A DNA stretch of 64,000 nt, taken from Pseudomonas entomophila. GTDB lineage: Bacteria > Pseudomonadota > Gammaproteobacteria > Pseudomonadales > Pseudomonadaceae. Positions 53,484-63,518 of the stretch are shown here, in pieces (position 1 is the stretch's first letter; every line of letters begins with the position of its first letter). The stretch is from contig NZ_JAAMQJ010000016.1 in the NCBI RefSeq assembly GCF_013523125.1, forward strand, positions 1-64,000. Reading direction: 5' to 3'. Position numbers and translations under genes: made by a program. The notes beneath the pieces are model-generated. The model saw only the letters and a program-made list of their open reading frames with translations. It ran no database searches and was not told where the DNA came from.

Positions 53484-54020
53484 ATGAGACTCACGCCTTA
53501 TCTATTGCTGTTCTGCCTGATCGTGCCCAGTGCCCTGGCACAGGCTGCGGAGAAGACCGTCTACGGTCTGAACGAATACGCCCGCCTGCTCGATCTCGAC
53601 CTCGAAGTGGCCGCCAAGCTCGACACCGGCGCCAAGACCGCCTCGCTCAGCGCCCGTGACATCAAGCGTTTCAAGCGCAATGGCGAGAGCTGGGTGCGTT
53701 TCTACCTGGCCATCGACACGGCCCATTCACACCCGATCGAGCGCCCCCTGGCGCGGGTCAGCAAGATCAAGCGCCGGGCCGGCGACTATGACGCCGAGCA
53801 AGGCAAGGCCTACACCGCCCGGCCGGTCATCGAACTGGACATGTGCATGGGGCGCAGTCGGCGCACCATCGAGGTCAACCTCACCGACCGTAGCGCCTTC
53901 CAGTTCCCCCTGCTGATCGGTGCCGAGGCGCTCAAGCACTTCGATGCCCTGGTCGATCCCAGCCTCAAATACGCGGCCGGCAAACCTGCCTGTGCCATCG
54001 TCGCTCCTACCGCCGAGTAA
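53484..54020 (+). CDS. Periplasmic retropepsin-like aspartic protease (RimK/zinc-protease family)
   Basis: This 178-aa exported protein has a Sec signal peptide (cleavage near SALA-QA) and a retropepsin-like fold with the active-site DTGA at Asp47-Ala50. Homologues were called ATP-dependent zinc proteases and more recently RloA-type retropepsin-like peptidases. AGG precedes the ATG at normal spacing. It is the first gene of a three-gene operon with an inactive transglutaminase and an ATP-grasp ligase. Confidence 0.82.
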   Translation: MRLTPYLLLFCLIVPSALAQAAEKTVYGLNEYARLLDLDLEVAAKLDTGAKTASLSARDIKRFKRNGESWVRFYLAIDTAHSHPIERPLARVSKIKRRAGDYDAEQGKAYTARPVIELDMCMGRSRRTIEVNLTDRSAFQFPLLIGAEALKHFDALVDPSLKYAAGKPACAIVAPTAE

Positions 54021-54025
54021 TTCCG

Positions 54026-55561
54026 ATGCGCTCTCTTACCCTTCACTTGAAAGTCCTGATCACCGTCCTGGTCTTGCTGGGCGTGGCGGTCACGGCTTAT
54101 CAGATCTTCGTCCTCGGCATCCCGGTGACCGAAGACGAGACCGACGACCTGTGGAACATCGACGCCAAGGTCGAGTTCGTCGCCAGCAGCAAGGACCCGG
54201 TCAAGGTGCAGATGTTCGTGCCGCCGCTGAACCGCGACTATGTCAGCATCACCGAAAGCTTCATCTCCAACAATTACGGGTTCAGCGTCAATCGCGCCGA
54301 CGGCAACCGCAAGGTGACCTGGTCGGCACGCCGTGCCAGCGGCAACCAGACGCTGTACTACCGGCTGGTGTTGACCAAGCGCTACAGCACGGAAAAGGCC
54401 ACTGCCAAAGGCCCGACCTTCCGTGACAGCCTGGCGGTGGACGGCCCCGAGAAGATCGCCGCAGAAGCGCTGATGGCGCCGATCCGCCAGCATTCGGCCG
54501 ACGTCGAGACCTTCGTCAGCGAAACCATCAAGCGGGTCAACAACCTCAACGACGACAACGTCAAGCTGTTGCTGGCCGGCGATACCTCGCCCTTGAACAA
54601 GGCCAAGGTGATCGACCTGCTGTTGTCCATCGCCCACGTGCCGATGGAAAAGGTCCACACCGTGCGCCTGGTCGCCGACGTGCCCCAGACGCCCGAGCTG
54701 TGGCTGCGCAGCTTCAACGGCAACGACTGGCTGTACTTCAACCCCGACACTGGCGAACAGGGCCTGCCGAGCGACCGCCTGCTGTGGTGGACCGGTGACG
54801 ACAACCTGATCACCGTCGATGGCGGGCGCAAGGTCAACGTCACCTTCAGCCTGAGCAGCAGCGAGATGAACGCCATCCGCCTGGCCAAGGTGACCGACGA
54901 GAACACCGACGCGGACTTCCTCGAATACTCGCTGTACGGGCTGCCGCTGCAGACCCAGCAGACCTTCATGATCATGGTGATGATCCCGATCGGCGTGCTG
55001 GTGATCCTGGTGCTGCGCAACCTGATCGGCCTCCAGACCCTGGGGACCTTCACCCCGGTGCTGATCGCCCTGGCCTTCCGCGAGACCCAGCTCGGTTTCG
55101 GCATCGTGCTGTTCACCGTGATCACCGCCCTGGGCCTGTCGCTGCGCTCGTACCTCGAACACCTCAAGCTGCAGATGCTGCCCAGGCTGTCGGTGGTGCT
55201 GACCTTCGTGGTGGTGCTGATCGCCGCGATCAGCCTGTTCAGCCACAAGCTGGGCCTGGAGCGCGGACTGTCGGTAGCGCTGTTCCCGATGGTGATCCTG
55301 ACCATGACCATCGAGCGCCTGTCCATCACCTGGGAAGAGCGTGGCGGCGGTCATGCCATGAAGGTCGCCATCGGCACGCTGTTCGCCGCGTCGCTGGCGC
55401 ACCTGCTGATGATGGTGCCGGAGCTGGTCTACTTCGTCTTCACCTTCCCGGCGGTACTGCTGATCCTGGTCGGCTTCATGCTGGCGATGGGTCGCTACCG
55501 CGGCTACCGCCTGACCGAGCTGGTACGCTTCAAGGCCTTCCTGAAAAAGGCTGACAGCTGA
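54026..55561 (+). CDS. rloB: Inactive transglutaminase fused to seven TM helices
   Basis: This 511-aa inner-membrane protein has one N-terminal TM helix, a periplasmic transglutaminase-like domain (about 30-300) reported as catalytically inactive in this family, and about seven C-terminal TM helices (from TFMIMVMIPIGVLVILVL on). I recall the name RloB, linked to osmotic stress tolerance, but the exact function is not settled. It starts five bases after the protease stop and overlaps the next gene by one base (TGATG). Confidence 0.82.
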   Translation: MRSLTLHLKVLITVLVLLGVAVTAYQIFVLGIPVTEDETDDLWNIDAKVEFVASSKDPVKVQMFVPPLNRDYVSITESFISNNYGFSVNRADGNRKVTWSARRASGNQTLYYRLVLTKRYSTEKATAKGPTFRDSLAVDGPEKIAAEALMAPIRQHSADVETFVSETIKRVNNLNDDNVKLLLAGDTSPLNKAKVIDLLLSIAHVPMEKVHTVRLVADVPQTPELWLRSFNGNDWLYFNPDTGEQGLPSDRLLWWTGDDNLITVDGGRKVNVTFSLSSSEMNAIRLAKVTDENTDADFLEYSLYGLPLQTQQTFMIMVMIPIGVLVILVLRNLIGLQTLGTFTPVLIALAFRETQLGFGIVLFTVITALGLSLRSYLEHLKLQMLPRLSVVLTFVVVLIAAISLFSHKLGLERGLSVALFPMVILTMTIERLSITWEERGGGHAMKVAIGTLFAASLAHLLMMVPELVYFVFTFPAVLLILVGFMLAMGRYRGYRLTELVRFKAFLKKADS

Positions 55562-56541
55562 TGTTCGGACTGATCAAGACCTGGAAAGCCCTGGAGGCCC
55601 GGGGCATCATGGGTATCAACCGGCGCAACGCGGATTATGTACTCAAGTACAACAAGCGCCATCTGTACCCGATCGTCGACGACAAGATCATCACCAAGGA
55701 GCGAGCGCTCGCCGCGGGCATTCATGTGCCCGAGATGTACGGCGTCATCGAGACCGAAAAGGACATCGACAAGCTCGACCAGATCATCGGCGGGCGCACC
55801 GACTTCGTGATCAAGCCGGCCCAGGGCGCAGGGGGCGACGGCATCCTGGTGATCGCCGACCGCTTCGAAGGCCGTTACCGGACAGTGTCGGGCAAGATCA
55901 TCAGCCACGAAGAGATCGAGCACCAGGTCTCGAGCATCCTGACCGGCCTGTACTCGCTGGGCGGCCATCGGGACCGTGCACTGATCGAGTACCGGGTCAC
56001 ACCCGACCCGATCTTCAAGAGCATCAGCTACGAAGGCGTGCCCGACATCCGCATCATCGTGCTGATGGGCTATCCGGTGATGGCCATGCTGCGCTTGCCG
56101 ACCCGGCAGTCCGGCGGCAAGGCCAATCTGCACCAGGGGGCGATCGGCGTGGGCGTGGACCTGGCCACGGGCGTGACCCTGCGCGGCACCTGGCTGAACA
56201 ACATCATCAGCAAGCACCCGGACACCACCAACGCGGTCGACGGGGTGCAACTGCCCAACTGGGACGGTTTCATGAAGCTGGCGGCAGGCTGCTACGAGCT
56301 GTGCGGGCTGGGCTACATCGGCGTGGACATGGTACTGGACCAGGACAAGGGGCCGTTGATCCTCGAACTCAACGCGCGGCCTGGGCTGAACATCCAGATC
56401 GCCAACGATTGCGGCCTGACCCAGCGCACCCATGCCATCGAGGCGCACATCGAGGCCCTGGCCAGGGACGGTATCGACGAGGATGCGGCGCAGCGGGTGA
56501 AGGTGGCGCAGAATCTGTTCGGCCATCTGCCGCACGCCTGA
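55561..56541 (+). CDS. rloC: Alpha-L-glutamate-ligase-like ATP-grasp protein
   Basis: This 326-aa RimK-like ATP-grasp enzyme has FVIKPAQGAGGDGILVI (ATP loop), YLGYIGVD-type metal region (GLGYIGVDMVLD) and the metal/nucleotide motif LILELNARPGLN. It probably joins an amino acid such as glutamate to a carboxylate acceptor. Constant linkage to the retropepsin and transglutaminase-TM genes suggests a peptide or cell-envelope pathway. Translation is coupled to the gene before it. Confidence 0.82.
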   Translation: MFGLIKTWKALEARGIMGINRRNADYVLKYNKRHLYPIVDDKIITKERALAAGIHVPEMYGVIETEKDIDKLDQIIGGRTDFVIKPAQGAGGDGILVIADRFEGRYRTVSGKIISHEEIEHQVSSILTGLYSLGGHRDRALIEYRVTPDPIFKSISYEGVPDIRIIVLMGYPVMAMLRLPTRQSGGKANLHQGAIGVGVDLATGVTLRGTWLNNIISKHPDTTNAVDGVQLPNWDGFMKLAAGCYELCGLGYIGVDMVLDQDKGPLILELNARPGLNIQIANDCGLTQRTHAIEAHIEALARDGIDEDAAQRVKVAQNLFGHLPHA

Positions 56542-56618
56542 GCAGAGCCTCTGTGGCGCCCCAGTCCGAAAGCTGCTTTGCCCAGCGACTGCAACGATGG
56601 CGGTGTCTGCACCGCCGT

Positions 56619-56645
56619 CATCGTCGGCAAGCCGGCTCCCACAGG
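56619..56645. repeat. Single REP-like half element
   Basis: GTCGGCAAGCCGGCTCCCACAG is a diverged single REP arm between the ATP-grasp gene and pabB, without a facing partner. Confidence 0.55.
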
Positions 56646-56800
56646 CTCTGCGGTCGGAGAAACCCGGCGTGACGGGTTCAGGCCCTGGACTGCTGCACTC
56701 CAACGCGCGACGTGCCCTCTATCGACCTGTGAGCCAGCCCTAGGCGTCGACGGCGGGGCCGACTACAATCGCTGCCTCGACTTCAGCGCCTTCGATCCGC

Positions 56801-58144
56801 ATGCCGACCTGTACGCTTCATCCCCTGCCCTACCAGCCCGACCCTGCCGTGTATTTCGCCCGTTTGCGCGAGGCGCCTGGGGCGATCCTGCTGGACAGTG
56901 CGCGCCCCGGCGCGGAACGCGGTCGCTTCGACCTGGCCAGCGCCTGGCCCGTGGAGCAGTTCCAGCCCCTGGCCGACGAACACGGCGATGCCTTCCTGGC
57001 GCGTCTGCGCGCGGCCTTGCAGACCCTGGGGCCCGCGCAGTTGCCAGAGGGCTGCGAATCCCCCTTCGTCGGGGGACTGATCGGTTACCTGAGCTACGAT
57101 TTCGGGCGGCGTCTCGAGCGGTTGCCGGCACTGGCCCGAGACGATCTGGGCTTGCCTGACGCAGACCTCGGCTTGTATGCCTGGGCCTTGGTCAGCGATC
57201 ACCAGCGGCGCCTGACCCACCTGGTCTTTCACCCGTGCATGGCGCCCCGGGAACGCCAACGGCTGGTGGATCTGTTCGACACGCCTGCTGCGCAGACGCC
57301 CAGCCACTTCCGCCTGTTGGCGCCCATGCGTGGCGACCTTCAGGCCAACCAGTACCGCCAGGCCTTCGAGCAGGTGCAGGCCTATATCCAGGCCGGCGAT
57401 TGCTACCAGATCAATCTGACCCAACGTTTTCGCGCGCCCTGCGAAGGGGATCCGTGGCACGCCTACCAAGCCTTGCGCCGGGCCTGCCCAACCCCCTTTT
57501 CCGGGTACCGACGGCTGCCTGATGGCAGCGCGCTGCTGAGTTTCTCGCCAGAGCGCTTCGTGCGCGTCAGCGCGGGTGCAGTGGAAACCCGACCCATCAA
57601 GGGCACGCGTCCACGCGCGGCCGACCCGGCGCAGGACGCACGCAACGCCGCCGAGCTGCAGGCCAGCCTCAAGGACCGTTCCGAGAACCTGATGATCGTC
57701 GACCTGCTGCGCAACGACCTCGGGCGTACCTGTGCAGTCGGCTCGGTCAAGGTCCCCGAGCTGTTCAGCCTGGAAAGCTACCCGAACGTCCACCACCTGG
57801 TCAGCAGCATCACGGGCCAGCTGGCCGTCGGCCACGACGCGCTGGACCTGATCGCCGGCAGCTTTCCCGGTGGATCGATCACCGGCGCGCCGAAGATCCG
57901 CGCCATGCAGATCATCGACGAGCTGGAGCCGACCCGCCGGGCGCTGTACTGCGGCTCCCTGCTGTACCTCGATGTGCGTGGCGAGATGGACAGCTCGATC
58001 GCCATTCGCAGCCTGCTGGTCAAGGACGGCCAGGTCAATTGCTGGGGCGGCGGCGCGGTGGTGGACGACTCGCGCTGGGAGGACGAGTACGAGGAGTCCA
58101 TCGCCAAGGTCCGCGTGCTGATGGAGACGCTGCAAGGCCTGTAG
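56801..58144 (+). CDS. pabB: Aminodeoxychorismate synthase component I
   Basis: PabB converts chorismate and ammonia to 4-amino-4-deoxychorismate for folate synthesis. The 447-aa protein has the chorismate-binding fold with PIKGTRPR, whose Lys marks PabB-type enzymes, plus LMIVDLLRNDLGR and GSITGAPK. The glutaminase partner PabA is not in the window; it is often shared with TrpG. The start ATG has only a weak ribosome site. Confidence 0.93.
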   Translation: MPTCTLHPLPYQPDPAVYFARLREAPGAILLDSARPGAERGRFDLASAWPVEQFQPLADEHGDAFLARLRAALQTLGPAQLPEGCESPFVGGLIGYLSYDFGRRLERLPALARDDLGLPDADLGLYAWALVSDHQRRLTHLVFHPCMAPRERQRLVDLFDTPAAQTPSHFRLLAPMRGDLQANQYRQAFEQVQAYIQAGDCYQINLTQRFRAPCEGDPWHAYQALRRACPTPFSGYRRLPDGSALLSFSPERFVRVSAGAVETRPIKGTRPRAADPAQDARNAAELQASLKDRSENLMIVDLLRNDLGRTCAVGSVKVPELFSLESYPNVHHLVSSITGQLAVGHDALDLIAGSFPGGSITGAPKIRAMQIIDELEPTRRALYCGSLLYLDVRGEMDSSIAIRSLLVKDGQVNCWGGGAVVDDSRWEDEYEESIAKVRVLMETLQGL

Positions 58145-58257
58145 GACAGGCATGAAGACCAAGGTAGGGCCTGGCATGGGTCCATCGTCGTGCGTAATTT
58201 TGTTACCATTTGCGCACTACGAGCGCACAGCGCCATTACACGCATGGAAACCGCCTG

Positions 58258-58992
58258 ATGAGCCAACCTCTCGACGTCGCTGCCCTGGCCGCGACCTATG
58301 CCGACAAGTCCCCCCAGGACATCCTCAAGCTCGCCTTCGAGCATTTCGGTGACAACCTGTGGATCTCCTTCAGCGGCGCCGAAGATGTGGTGCTGCTCGA
58401 CATGGCCTGGAAACTCAACAAACAGGTCAAGGTGTTCAGCCTGGATACCGGTCGACTGCACCCGGAAACCTACCGCTTCATCGATCAGGTTCGCGAGCAG
58501 TACGCGTTGTCCATCGATATCCTGAGCCCGGACCGCGCCGTGCTCGATCCCTTCGTCAAGGAAAAGGGGCTGTTCAGCTTCTACCGCGATGGCCACGGGG
58601 AATGCTGCGGGATCCGCAAGATCGAGCCTCTGCGCCGCAAGCTGTCCACCGTCAGCGCCTGGGCGACCGGGCAGCGCCGCGACCAGAGTCCTGGCACCCG
58701 CAGCCATGTGCCGGTGATCGAGATCGACGCGGCGTTTTCCACCCCCGAGCGCACGCTGTACAAGTTCAACCCCCTGGCACAGATGACCAGTGCCGAGGTC
58801 TGGGGTTACATCCGCATGCTCGAGCTGCCCTACAACAGCCTGCATGAGCGGGGCTTCATCAGCATCGGCTGCGAGCCGTGCACCCGCCCCGTGCTGCCCA
58901 ACCAGCACGAGCGTGAAGGCCGCTGGTGGTGGGAGGAGTCGACGCAGAAAGAGTGCGGGTTGCATGCGGGCAACCTGATTGCCAGGAGCTGA
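58258..58992 (+). CDS. cysH: Adenylylsulfate (APS) reductase
   Basis: CysH reduces activated sulfate to sulfite with thioredoxin. The 244-aa protein has [14 protein letters not shown] (PP-loop), [13 protein letters not shown], the 4Fe-4S ligands CC in GECCGIRK and CEPC in GCEPCTRP, and the catalytic KECGLH near the C-terminus. The cluster cysteines mean APS rather than PAPS is the substrate. The cysB regulator is the next recognised gene downstream, convergent. Confidence 0.96.
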   Translation: MSQPLDVAALAATYADKSPQDILKLAFEHFGDNLWISFSGAEDVVLLDMAWKLNKQVKVFSLDTGRLHPETYRFIDQVREQYALSIDILSPDRAVLDPFVKEKGLFSFYRDGHGECCGIRKIEPLRRKLSTVSAWATGQRRDQSPGTRSHVPVIEIDAAFSTPERTLYKFNPLAQMTSAEVWGYIRMLELPYNSLHERGFISIGCEPCTRPVLPNQHEREGRWWWEESTQKECGLHAGNLIARS

Positions 58993-59296
58993 CGGCAAGC
59001 GGCAAGCGGCATTGGGTGGAGAGGTTTTGGAAGGTTCAGAGTGCCGTGCTGATGTTGCGATGTTCAGGGCCGCTTTGCGGCCCAGCGCGGCCGGTCCGGC
59101 ACCCGGCAGGGGCCGCTCTTGCAAAAGACTGCGCTACGCTGGCAGATCGGCGATGCGGTACAGGTGGAGCGGCCCCTGCCGGGGCGCCGGACCGGCCGCG
59201 ATTGGGCCCGCAGGGCCCATGAAATCAGCCCTACAAGCCCCCCTTGTCGCCTAGCGGGTTCAGCCCCGACAGCTCACGGCGTCTAGCCTGCCCCTC
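58993..59296. other. Intergenic region with dispersed repeat
   Basis: The 304 bases between convergent cysH and cysB hold the second forward copy of the GC-rich repeat (59196-59219, with its GGTGGAGCGGCCCC flank) and no gene. No standard terminator with a T-run is seen. Confidence 0.55.
59196..59219 (+). repeat. Dispersed GC-rich repeat, second copy
   Basis: This unit is identical over 24 bases to 3943-3966, and the same GGTGGAGCGGCCCC precedes it at greater distance. Both copies lie between convergent genes. Confidence 0.6.
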
Positions 59297-60890
<1,594 letters not shown>

Positions 60891-61192
60891 GCGACCTCCT
60901 CGACTGCCGCTTGGGCAGGGCACGCTTGAGCGTAGACGCAGGGTCGACATTTGGCCTGTCGGCATGCGCGTGCCAGGCAATGCACGCCGAACGTTACGCG
61001 GGTAGCTCCCAGGCAGTGATCGGGCTGCCAAGGCCTGCAAGGCCATGCGTCTAAAACGCAGCCGCCGTGCCTGGAAGCATTGTTCCGCCCTGTATAACGC
61101 GATAAGGTTCGGCTCCCCGCCTCGAACAATCCAGCGGCTGGGCCGCACGGGGTTTGCTGGCGGCCGACGCCCGTGACCTGACGAGTAACACG
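60891..61192. other. Divergent promoter region
   Basis: These 302 bases between the universal stress gene and the DAHP synthase gene must hold both promoters. Self-complementary tracts are present (for example AGGCCTGCAAGGCCATG) but no leader peptide or known riboswitch is recognised. Confidence 0.4.
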
Positions 61193-62272
61193 ATGGCTGA
61201 TTTACCGATCGATGACCTTAACGTCGCTTCCAACGAGACGCTGATCACCCCCGATCAGCTCAAGCGGGAGCTCCCCCTCAGCGCCAGCGCCTTGCAGACC
61301 GTGACGGCCGGTCGCGACGTGGTGCGCAACATTCTGGACGGCAAGGATCATCGCCTGTTCGTGGTCGTGGGCCCTTGCTCCATCCACGACATCGACGCGG
61401 CGCACGAGTACGCCGAACGTTTGAAAGTGCTGGCCGACGAGGTATCCGACACGCTGTACCTGGTGATGCGTGTGTACTTCGAGAAGCCGCGCACCACCGT
61501 CGGCTGGAAAGGCCTGATCAACGACCCGTACCTGGATGACTCGTTCAAGATCCAGGACGGCCTGCACATCGGACGCAAGCTGTTGCTCGACCTGGCCGAG
61601 AAAGGTCTGCCGACCGCCACCGAAGCGCTTGACCCGATCTCGCCGCAGTACCTGCAGGACCTGATCAGCTGGTCGGCCATCGGCGCCCGCACCACCGAAT
61701 CGCAGACGCACCGTGAGATGGCCTCGGGTCTGTCTTCGGCGGTGGGCTTCAAGAACGGCACCGACGGCGGCCTGACCGTGGCGATCAACGCCTTGCAGTC
61801 GGTCTCCAAACCGCACCGTTTCCTGGGCATCAACCAGGAAGGTGGCGTCTCGATCGTCACCACCAAGGGCAACGCCTACGGGCACGTGGTGCTGCGTGGC
61901 GGCAATGGCAAGCCCAACTACGATTCGGTCAGCGTCGCCCTGTGCGAGCAGGACCTGGCCAAGGCCAGGATCAAGGCCAACATCATGGTCGACTGCAGCC
62001 ACGCCAACTCCAACAAAGACCCGGCCTTGCAGCCACTGGTCATGGACAACGTGGCCAACCAGATCGTCGAAGGCAATCGGTCGATCATCGGCTTGATGGT
62101 CGAAAGTCACCTGAACTGGGGCTGCCAGTCGATCCCCAAGGACCTGTCCGAGCTCCAGTATGGCGTGTCGGTGACCGATGCCTGCATCGACTGGTCCGCG
62201 ACGGAAAAAGCCTTGCGCAGCATGCGCGACAAGCTCAAGGATGTACTGCCGCATCGTCAGCGCGGTGAGTGA
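61193..62272 (+). CDS. aroF: 3-deoxy-7-phosphoheptulonate (DAHP) synthase, class I
   Basis: This enzyme is the first of the shikimate pathway, joining PEP and erythrose-4-phosphate. The 359-aa protein has VVVGPCSIHD, VMRVYFEKPRTTVGWKG, SAIGARTTESQTHREMASG and MVDCSHANSNKDP, all typical of the AroAIalpha type. Which aromatic amino acid inhibits it cannot be read by eye, so the F rather than G or H name is tentative. ATG 61193 starts the family sequence (MADLPIDDLNV). Confidence 0.92.
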   Translation: MADLPIDDLNVASNETLITPDQLKRELPLSASALQTVTAGRDVVRNILDGKDHRLFVVVGPCSIHDIDAAHEYAERLKVLADEVSDTLYLVMRVYFEKPRTTVGWKGLINDPYLDDSFKIQDGLHIGRKLLLDLAEKGLPTATEALDPISPQYLQDLISWSAIGARTTESQTHREMASGLSSAVGFKNGTDGGLTVAINALQSVSKPHRFLGINQEGGVSIVTTKGNAYGHVVLRGGNGKPNYDSVSVALCEQDLAKARIKANIMVDCSHANSNKDPALQPLVMDNVANQIVEGNRSIIGLMVESHLNWGCQSIPKDLSELQYGVSVTDACIDWSATEKALRSMRDKLKDVLPHRQRGE

Positions 62273-62290
62273 TTGATACCGATGAGCGCG

Positions 62291-62317
62291 AAGGCGTCCG
62301 GCCCTGCCGGGCGCCTT
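62291..62317 (+). terminator. Hairpin after the DAHP synthase gene
   Basis: AAGGCGTCCGGC and GCCGGGCGCCTT form an imperfect stem with a CCT loop, 18 bases after the stop. It lacks a T-run, so it is a weak terminator candidate. Confidence 0.4.
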
Positions 62318-62346
62318 GGAGGACGCTCAGGTCACGCCAGCGCCGA

Positions 62347-62628
62347 TCAGGTCTTGTGCACCTGGCGCTGATGCCGCTCCATGTATCGCTCGACGTACGA
62401 ACACGAAGGAATGACGGTGTAACCCATCTGCTCGGCGTAGGCCAACGCCTGCTCGGTGAGGGCCGCTGCGATGCCGCGTCCGCGCAACGCGTTGGGCACG
62501 AAGGTCCGGTAGATGTCCAAGGTCTGCTTGCCCAGGTCCATGTACGTCAGGTAGGCACGATGACCGTCCACGCTGGTTTCGAATTGATGACCGGCCTGGT
62601 CATGGTGAATGGTCAGCGCTTCGTTCAT
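62347..62628 (-). CDS. GNAT-family N-acetyltransferase (small, YjdJ-like)
   Basis: This 93-aa mini-acetyltransferase has the acetyl-CoA loop RGRGIAAALTEQAL and the C-terminal PSCSYVERYMERH typical of the small COG2388-type family. AGGAG five bases upstream supports ATG 62628. Substrate unknown. Confidence 0.85.
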   Translation of the reverse strand: MNEALTIHHDQAGHQFETSVDGHRAYLTYMDLGKQTLDIYRTFVPNALRGRGIAAALTEQALAYAEQMGYTVIPSCSYVERYMERHQRQVHKT

Positions 62629-63114
62629 TGCAACTCCTAGTAGGCCCTTGCCTAGACCTTTTCTTGATCGACTGTGCATTCGACCTGCACCACACTCGGG
62701 AAATCACGCTTCGTACAGGCGTCGTTCCAGCAGCAGTGGGCAAGCTTTCCTGATAGTAAGCGCGTGGGACGAGGTTGCTCAAGCGGCAACCTCTCGAAAT
62801 GACAGAATGACGTCAGCCGTGCGATCAACAGGCCATGTAGACGAAAAGAAAGTGACAGTAGGAAGACCAACAAAACCCGACATGAAATGAGCAAGTTGGT
62901 TCCAGGAAAAGTTGCGTTTTTATGCACGCTTTTGACGTCGACCATGGCACCCCAAGAGTGACCGACACAGGCCTTGGAGGACATACCCTTTTTTTCACAT
63001 TTCTTGCGCAATGTCCGTTTACTTACTACAAGTAATGAGTAGTATGTACGACGGCCAGTTTCTCTTTTGCGAGAGATGGCTACTTACTAGATTAAAGTCC
63101 TTGAGGGGAACACG
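62629..63114. other. Upstream region of oprI
   Basis: This 486-base region is AT-richer than its surroundings. It holds the oprI promoter close to the gene. A 119-codon frame on the minus strand (62652-63011) looks non-coding. Nothing else is recognised. Confidence 0.5.
63018..63045 (+). promoter_or_regulatory. Putative oprI promoter
   Basis: TTTACT (63018-63023), a 16-base spacer and TAGTAT (63040-63045) are the best sigma-70 match in the AT-rich stretch ahead of oprI, giving a leader of about 60 nt. Confidence 0.45.
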
Positions 63115-63369
63115 ATGAACAATGCTCTGAAATTCTCTGCTCTGGCTCTGGCCGCCGTCCTGGCAACCGGTTGCAGCAGCAGCCACACCAAAGAAAGCGA
63201 AGCCCGCCTGACCGCTACCGAAGACGCTGCCGCTCGCGCCCAGGCACGTGCCGACGAAGCCTACCGCAAAGCCGACGACGCCATGGCTGCTGCTCAGAAA
63301 GCTCAGCAGACCGCTGACGAAGCCAACGAGCGCGCCCTGCGCATGCTGGACAAAGCCAGCCGCAAGTAA
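63115..63369 (+). CDS. oprI: Major outer membrane lipoprotein OprI
   Basis: OprI is the Pseudomonas counterpart of Braun lipoprotein. The 84-aa precursor has a lipoprotein signal with Cys20 (ATGC), followed by an alanine-rich coiled coil ([20 protein letters not shown]) and a C-terminal Arg-Lys end that can contact peptidoglycan. The strong GAGGGGA ribosome site and terminator fit a very highly expressed gene. Confidence 0.97.
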   Translation: MNNALKFSALALAAVLATGCSSSHTKESEARLTATEDAAARAQARADEAYRKADDAMAAAQKAQQTADEANERALRMLDKASRK

Positions 63370-63385
63370 GCATCCTCAGGGATTG

Positions 63386-63421
63386 AAAAAAGGCCGACCC
63401 CCACAGGGGGCCGGCCTTTTT
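63386..63421 (+). terminator. Rho-independent terminator of oprI
   Basis: An A-tract, GGCCGACCCCC, a CACA loop region, GGGGGCCGGCC and TTTTTT make a strong terminator 16 bases after the oprI stop. The A-tract makes it usable from both strands, fitting the convergent transpeptidase gene. Confidence 0.92.
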
Positions 63422-63518
63422 TCATGGCGGGCCTGGGCTCGTTCGACCAGGCCATGCCGACTGGGATCGCTTGCCGACCTGTTCACACGCCGACAAGCGC
63501 CAGGGACCGACACCGCCT

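Noticed and set aside
62652..63011. 119-codon frame on the minus strand upstream of oprI
   Set aside because: Composition is low-complexity and unlike protein, there is no ribosome site, and it overlaps the start region of the acetyltransferase gene.
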